A stretch of 64,000 nucleotides of DNA from Melitaea cinxia (lineage: Eukaryota; Arthropoda; Insecta; Lepidoptera; Nymphalidae). The notes beneath the pieces are model-generated. The model searched no databases, had not been told where the DNA came from, and saw only the letters and a list, made by a program, of their open reading frames with translations. Each line of letters opens with the position of its first letter. The stretch's first letter is position 1. Positions 58,350 to 64,000 of this stretch are shown piece after piece. The position numbers and the translations under genes are program-made. The stretch is from positions 12,862,472-12,926,471 of the forward strand of contig NC_059404.1 in the NCBI RefSeq assembly GCF_905220565.1, given 5' to 3'.

Positions 58350-61300
58350 TTACAAGGAATATTAAGTAGACATTTTTGGTCAAACTGTTTTTCTGTCAGC
58401 CTTATAAGTAAAAATGGAGTGCTGAAATATATGTACACACTACACACACAGATTCCGAATAAATATAACGAACTGGATAATTCTTGTTTATTTGTTTTTT
58501 GTTATTAAGACAAGGTTTGTGTAAAATAAAATTTCAAAATAACGTATAAACGAAAAGAAACGCTATGGCTGTATTAAGAAATATGAAAACTATATTGATA
58601 ACTAATTGAAGGTTTTTTGTCGTTACATCGGTTATAATCATTAATTATTGATGAGGTTCAAACGAGGTAATAGTCGTTTAAAATCCAGCCGTTGCTCTTA
58701 TGTTAATTAAAATCAAGAATTCAATCAGCTCGTGTAACACAATCTATTCCGCCTCCCGCTGTTATTTCATAGTAAATTAGAGAACAAAGTGTGTATCAAT
58801 TTCGTCAACTAATTACACGGTTCACGATATGTCCCCTTATGACTATTTGGTTATGTTCATATGACAAAGACGCTGACTTGATATTTTGTTGTTTTTCCTT
58901 TTTTTAATTTATCGTATTTTTCATTTTTTTTTTTTAATTTTTCGTATTGTGTTTGTTTAACATCCTCCCTCTGATATTCAACATTACTGTTGAAGCATTA
59001 GGTCAGTGTCTTCTTCATGTAGTTTTTTTTAATTATTTTTTATTTTTTTATAGTATTACGCTAATATGAATAAATTTCACGAATAACATTAACGCTCTGA
59101 TTTCATAGAATTGACTTCTTGATTGGATTGATTATTACGTTTTGAGATAGTGTTTTTATTAATTAACATAGTTGCTTTTTTTGTATTTAGTTAATTCCAA
59201 GACTTAATGAAAAGCGAACTATTATGTCAAAATGCCAACTATAGAATATACTTATATAGAGTATTACCAGTATTTATTTATTTAAATGGTGTTACTATTT
59301 TGTAAGCATACATTTACTTCATAATAATTTAAGAAAATTATTTTTTCTCAAAAAAACTAAATAATATCGTATATTTTATACAACTTGCTAAAATACATTA
59401 AATAATACAACAAGCCAAAGTAAGTGTAAGCCGAAATCCTTCAACATTCCGCTCAAAATCCGTATGTAGGCGCTTAAAGGAAGATTAACTCATAACGTTA
59501 AGCGTAACGCGTGTCTACACGGGAACAAGTTTACAATGTTTACTCGTCGGCTTAAGGTAACCTTGTTTTTTTATTAGGTATTTTCCCGTCCCATTTAATT
59601 TTTCAGAGACAGGACAGGAAAAGGACTAATGTGGTTGTAACATCCTACACTACTATGCTTAATTATACAATTTTCATATCGATAGTTTCACTGAAAAAAT
59701 TGTGCAATTTATTATTGACAAATAAATTAGGTATAAAAAAACAGAATATGCTATATTAACAACGTCTTACAAAGATTGTAAGTCGTTAGAAGTCGGTAAA
59801 ATTATTAGAAGAAGCAATATTGAGTTTGTAAATAAAAGTAACTCCAATAGAGACAAATATAGTGTTTCTAACAGAAACATGTTTTTTGAACTGTAATGAA
59901 CCTTCAAATAATTACGAATGCAGGAATTCCTTAGTAACTTTTTTCTCTTTTTCATGTTCACGTAGGTGAAACTTTTGACACCGATTTTCGAGAAATACAC
60001 AAAAAATGTACTAAGATTTTAATGGCCTTCATTTTTCGTTTTGTTGTATTTTTGGTCAATAGCTTAGGTTTTCAGTTTGATAAGTTTCGTTCTCAATACT
60101 CTTTAAATTCTAAGATGGCAACAATGACATGTATTTACTTCTGTTTAAAAGAGAAAGATAGATAAAATCTATGTTATCTACGCTTTCGTAGCGATCCTAT
60201 ACCTACTTAAAATATATTTGTTTCATTTACAGCGATTTTTACCTATTGGGGGTAAAAATGATTAAAATGTTATGTTTGTGTTTATAAGTATAATTAAGCT
60301 AGAGACAATTAGAAAACACTTAAGATTTCTTTATGGACAATACTAATATTTTCTCCAATATACGCGATTAATTTGTACGTCAACAAAAAGCTTATGTACC
60401 TAACAAACATCATATCTAAGCGTTTGTAGAATTCGTACGTTAAACGAACAATATGAACAAAATCTCAACTCACATCAAATAATATTGAAACTCGAGAAAA
60501 ATATGAAACGATCTTCGTAGACATGTACGGTCCTGTCACAAGGGTAACAAAGTTTCATCGAATTAAAAGTGTTTCCCAAAACGCTCCTTCGGCAATAAAG
60601 ACAAGAATTTATGGGGAATTTATGCCTTTATATCGGAGAAATTCCTTATCGTACATGTTTTACGCGTTTACTTGTCATCTATGAAACGGATAGGATCTGG
60701 GGGTGTTAATAAAAAGCTTTTACGTGTTTAAATATAATATTTCTATTTTCATATATAGTAAATATGTTTTACGTGCGGCTGCGTTAAAAGTGAAGAGTCC
60801 TTGAAAAGCTTACTATTGCTGCAAAGGCACATGCATATTATAAGATGAGCTACCGCTCAATCCTATTAATGTACTCAATAAATTAAGCTTACAAAATTTA
60901 CTTCCCTTTTATTACTAACCTAATGCTAACTGCTTTATAATTTATCGCAATCCACGTAATAAAAATAAATTCTTCCGTGTGGTTAAAATATACCAGGTAA
61001 ATTGAAAGTGCTCATTTCGTTGTTGTACATTTAATTACAAATAATAAATCGCGTTCAAATTAATTTATTAAAAAAAAAAATAACATTTCTGCTACAGCTT
61101 CAAAAGTCGTTCATACAAAAGCTTCTACTTTATTACAAAGTATCATTTGTAACTATTATATACGAGTAAGCTTAACGGACCGAGCGTTTAGCGGGAGGTC
61201 ATTAAAAATAGATAAAAGGTAAGTTTTATAACTTTCTTTTCTTATAATATACCACTTTTCAAAGGGCCCGTCATTGTGGTGCTTCAAGGACGAGTTCCGC

Positions 61301-61680
61301 AATTTACTTCTTGGCTCTATATCTTATCTCGACCAAGACGAACTTGAGCACGTTTCTTATCTTGTTTATATAATTATTACTTACAATGGTCTATAAAATT
61401 TCCTCAGCCCCGATATTGAAGGGCTCTTGATATGGATGAGGGTAAAAGTTTGATCTGGTGACCTTGAGACCGATTTAGAAAAGTGATTAAGGTTTCTGTA
61501 TAGTGTAACGGAAGTAGAGAACTTTGCTTGCTTTATTTAAAAATAGAAAACTATTATTATATTTACCAACAAAACAAAAATAATGCCAAATATTTTTGTG
61601 GAATGTGTTTTTTGACGCTATTAGTGTTATCTATATTAATATGAAAAGGGATAATAGTTTATTTGATGTCTTTATTTAGG
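58350..61680. other. AT-rich DNA, nothing recognised
   Basis: No coding frame or repeat is supported; the minus frames at 58199-58447 and 59767-60000 are uninformative. Confidence 0.45.
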
Positions 61681-61685
61681 AGTTA

Positions 61686-62887
61686 TGGTAAAACCGAGAG
61701 AGATGCCGCAGTGGGATAGATGCCTCATGTTCTAAAAACCTAACATCCCGAACTCACAAATAAAACTTAATCGCATAAGTAGGAGTCGAAGTCACCCCGT
61801 ACCTCAGATATCTACAGATATTCGTGTGGCAAGGACACGTTTGGATCGTGTGTGTAATTGTCTCCGTGGCGAAATTTGCAAACACGTCAAAGTTTTAAAG
61901 GTTAGTATTTAAGGTTGTATAATTTTATAAATAGTAATAAATTCAGTTATATTTTTTATCACGTCTATATACTGGGTCATTGAGTCTGCATATAGTTGTA
62001 AATAGATGCTATTTTGTTTATAATTTATTTAAAAAATACGTGGGCATCTATCCCAACCACAAAGGATAGTTACCCTGATTTTTTGAGGTATAGGTGCCCT
62101 TAGGGGCATCTATCCCTTCATTCACCATATACAGAGTAAGTTTATATGTATAATTTTTTTTTGTGTCTGTTATATTTTTTATGTATTTACGTATATTTAT
62201 GTTTGGATGTTTTACTGATTTTAGTAGAACTATGCCATGAAAATATAAAAGAAAGGAAGAAATGCGAGCTCGAATATGTTCTTGGACTATAGAAAACCTA
62301 CAGACAGCTTTCGATGAGAAAGTATGATTGTGCAATGTGCATGTTGACACTTGATATGAATATTTTAGACCAACAATTAAGAATTTATACTTTTGTTGAA
62401 TAAATGCTTGTAAAATTTAATTAATTTATATTTTAGTTAAACAAAAGCTCTAAAAATTTAATTAGGTATAGTAATCTGTGTGATATAAAAATTATATTCT
62501 AATTATAACAATTAAAAAATATAAAAAAACACAAAAAAAAATTCATTACTATGGCCCATGTTTCTTGGAGACAATCGATGTTTTAGGAGTAGAACTACCT
62601 AACATTTGGTTTGGGTTTTTCGTTTACACGGTTTAAAGGGCATCTATCCTACTCACTATTTTCATGGTGGGGCAACTATCCATATAGGTAGGCATCTATC
62701 CTCAAAAAACAGGGTTCACGAAAAGCTAATTTCTGCTTAATCTGCATTGGCTAGGTTGAAAAAAATTGTCATAATTCAACATAAAGGATTGAGCTAGCTA
62801 CATTAATAAAAATTATTCGTATAAAAATCATATTTTTAAAATTAGGTGGCTATTTCAAAAAGTGAGGCATCTATCCCGGCTTTACCC
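61686..62887 (+). mobile_element. TA-flanked pogo-like element with repeated GGCATCTATCC motif
   Basis: It is flanked by TA on each side (61684-61685 and 62888-62889). The terminal inverted repeats GGTAAAACCGAGAGAGATGCC and, reversed, GGTAAAGCCGGGATAGATGCC agree at 18 of 21 bases. The motif GGCATCTATCC(C/T) occurs at 62043, 62105, 62639, 62691 and 62866, a variant GGCAACTATCC at 62671, and the reverse form at 61713. A psq-type DNA-binding relic lies at 62232-62327. Together with the TA target this points to the pogo branch of Tc1/mariner; most of the transposase is missing. Confidence 0.75.
62232..62327 (+). pseudogene. psq-type helix-turn-helix relic of a pogo-like transposase
   Basis: Frame from ATG 62232 to TGA 62325 reads M-P-stop-KYKRKEEMRARICSWT, then IENLQTAFDEKV. 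Pipsqueak-type DNA-binding domains at the N-terminus of pogo/Tigger and jerky-like proteins start M-P-R-x-Y-x-R-K and continue W-T-x-E-x-L-x-x-A. The TGA at codon 3 (62238) stands where that pattern has arginine, one base from CGA. The rest of the domain and the DDE nuclease are absent. Confidence 0.6.
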
Positions 62888-62894
62888 TATTATA

Positions 62895-63027
62895 TAATGA
62901 AACAAGTTTTTCGGATTTTATCGCGGTTTATTAAGTTTTTTAGTTGCCCGACGTTTCGGATATTTTACTTGCTGTAAAGTGGTTCATGGTCACGGGAGCG
63001 ATAAAATCCGAAAAAGTTTTTTCATTA
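62895..63027. mobile_element. Small TA-flanked inverted-repeat element
   Basis: Ends TAATGAAACAAG..TTTTTCGGATTTTATCGC (left) and the reverse of the right end differ at only two of about 30 positions. TA lies on both outer sides (62893-62894 and 63028-63029). The 133-bp element holds 'ttgcccgacgtttcggatattttac', a phrase common in lepidopteran repeats. It starts five bases after the pogo-like element's right TA. Confidence 0.75.
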
Positions 63028-63029
63028 TA

Positions 63030-64000
63030 ATAAGTGAAATTTACGTAAACGTTAGAAAGCAATGTGTATTATTGTAGTAAAAATGATTATTTTAGTATAA
63101 TGTAACAGAACAAAGTACTGCATCCCACTCATAAATATAAATGAAATGAACATATTTGTTGTTTTGTAGAAACTGACGTAAATTCGCAGTAGCTTTACGT
63201 GTGCCGTAATTAGTGATAATAAATTACGTTGAATTCCGTTGATGGACAATTAAGCTGCGTGATGAGCCCTCGGCGTTATAAGCGAATATAATTATGACGA
63301 TTCTAATTTGTATCGTGGAATCTAAATTTTGTGACAGTGCGTATATTTTAATTTCGTCGTATTTTCATTTTTTTTTTTCATTTTCGTTTAAATTAATCTT
63401 TTCTCCGATGTTAAGTAAGACGCTGCTTACTGCTAAGTTTACCGAATTGAATCCCGTAGAAGTACGTCAGGGTCAAACACTGTACAAACGCTCAGACCAC
63501 GACAGATCTGTTAACTTAGATTAATACCAACTTAGATTTAGATATATGTTATATCCAGGTTTATACAAACTATCGACAAACCTATAGCATTGTAACTTTC
63601 TTTCACATTCGCATATAATTATAAATACCCATTTCTTTTGTGTTGATCTTTCCAAAGAGTGTCGATCGAGGTCCTAACATCAAATATAACGGTTTCAAAA
63701 TTACTTTCGGTAACTCTGAACTAAATGTCAATCTTATACTTTAAAAACTGTCTAGACAATTTTTTTTAAAAAAACATTAATGTATAGGAGAGAATGAGGT
63801 GGAATACATTGCTGCTTAAAACGCGTAAGAGACGCGTTTTGCACGGCGTTTACGATCTTTTTCACGAGGCCATGATCATAGTGTATAGAAAAAATCGCAA
63901 CTACCCACCTTCCTCCGTCTTTTTAAAAGTTTCACTTCTGCTCTATGTGAGTTGCACACACAGACACGCGCGCACTTTTTATTTTTTTAATCAAAAGTCA
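63030..64000. other. AT-rich DNA to window end, no gene established
   Basis: Frames at 63052-63249 (minus) and 63294-63524 (plus) have no known motif. No repeats were recognised. Confidence 0.4.

Noticed and set aside
1..64000. CRISPR arrays, operons and ribosome-binding sites
   Set aside because: Base composition, repeats, LINEs and SINEs show nuclear animal DNA; the tandem arrays have no repeat-spacer structure.

Overview
The window reads as nuclear DNA of a moth or butterfly (Lepidoptera). It is strongly AT-rich, has no long open reading frame, and is crowded with short dispersed repeats that I recognise as typical of lepidopteran genomes: tRNA-headed SINEs, the 'accgacttc...gaagtcggtt' non-autonomous family, the 'actagctgacccggc' repeats and LINE fragments. 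I assign no species. No complete host gene can be shown. The region is most simply intergenic DNA or the inside of very large introns. The only host-gene candidates are a TATA-type promoter with a leader near 19.0-19.5 kb and a 46-bp exon-like segment at 55.6 kb; both are tentative.

Layout. 0-5 kb: a 5'-truncated jockey-like LINE on the minus strand with a 12-bp target-site duplication (1540-2421). 5-9.7 kb: a partial SINE and plain AT-rich DNA. 10.06-10.67 kb: an inverted plus tandem cluster of a tRNA-like repeat, bracketed by a 12-bp duplication. 11.5-17.3 kb: SINEs, an AATAAA-(TTA)n retroposon and small tandem repeats. 17.9-23.6 kb: GC-rich LINE-like fragments, the promoter-like segment, two copies of the GAAGTCGGTT family and a SINE with an 11-bp duplication. 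25.6-27.0 kb: a 118-bp tandem array next to a 766-bp element with 180-bp terminal inverted repeats, whose interior is almost open in one frame. 30.0-30.9 kb: an element with a 72-bp internal array. 33.1-33.9 kb: a 314-bp tandem array of the same tRNA-like unit seen at 10 kb. 38.9-39.15 kb: a mariner transposase relic. 42.55-43.5 kb: a second LINE relic. 48.4-49.06 kb: a TTA-flanked element with CGTGT-repeat termini. 52.5-53.1 kb: the longest GAAGTCGGTT-family copy. 61.7-62.9 kb: a TA-flanked pogo-like element carrying many GGCATCTATCC motifs, followed at once by a second TA-flanked inverted-repeat element.

The elements do not form a pathway; the window is a record of transposition. The part least explained by known families is the tRNA-like repeat. 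Each 308-314-bp unit carries a complete cloverleaf with pol III A and B boxes and a T5 terminator, plus a conserved linker of about 100 bp. It occurs as a tandem array at one locus and as an apparently retrotransposed, partly inverted dimer at another, 23 kb away.
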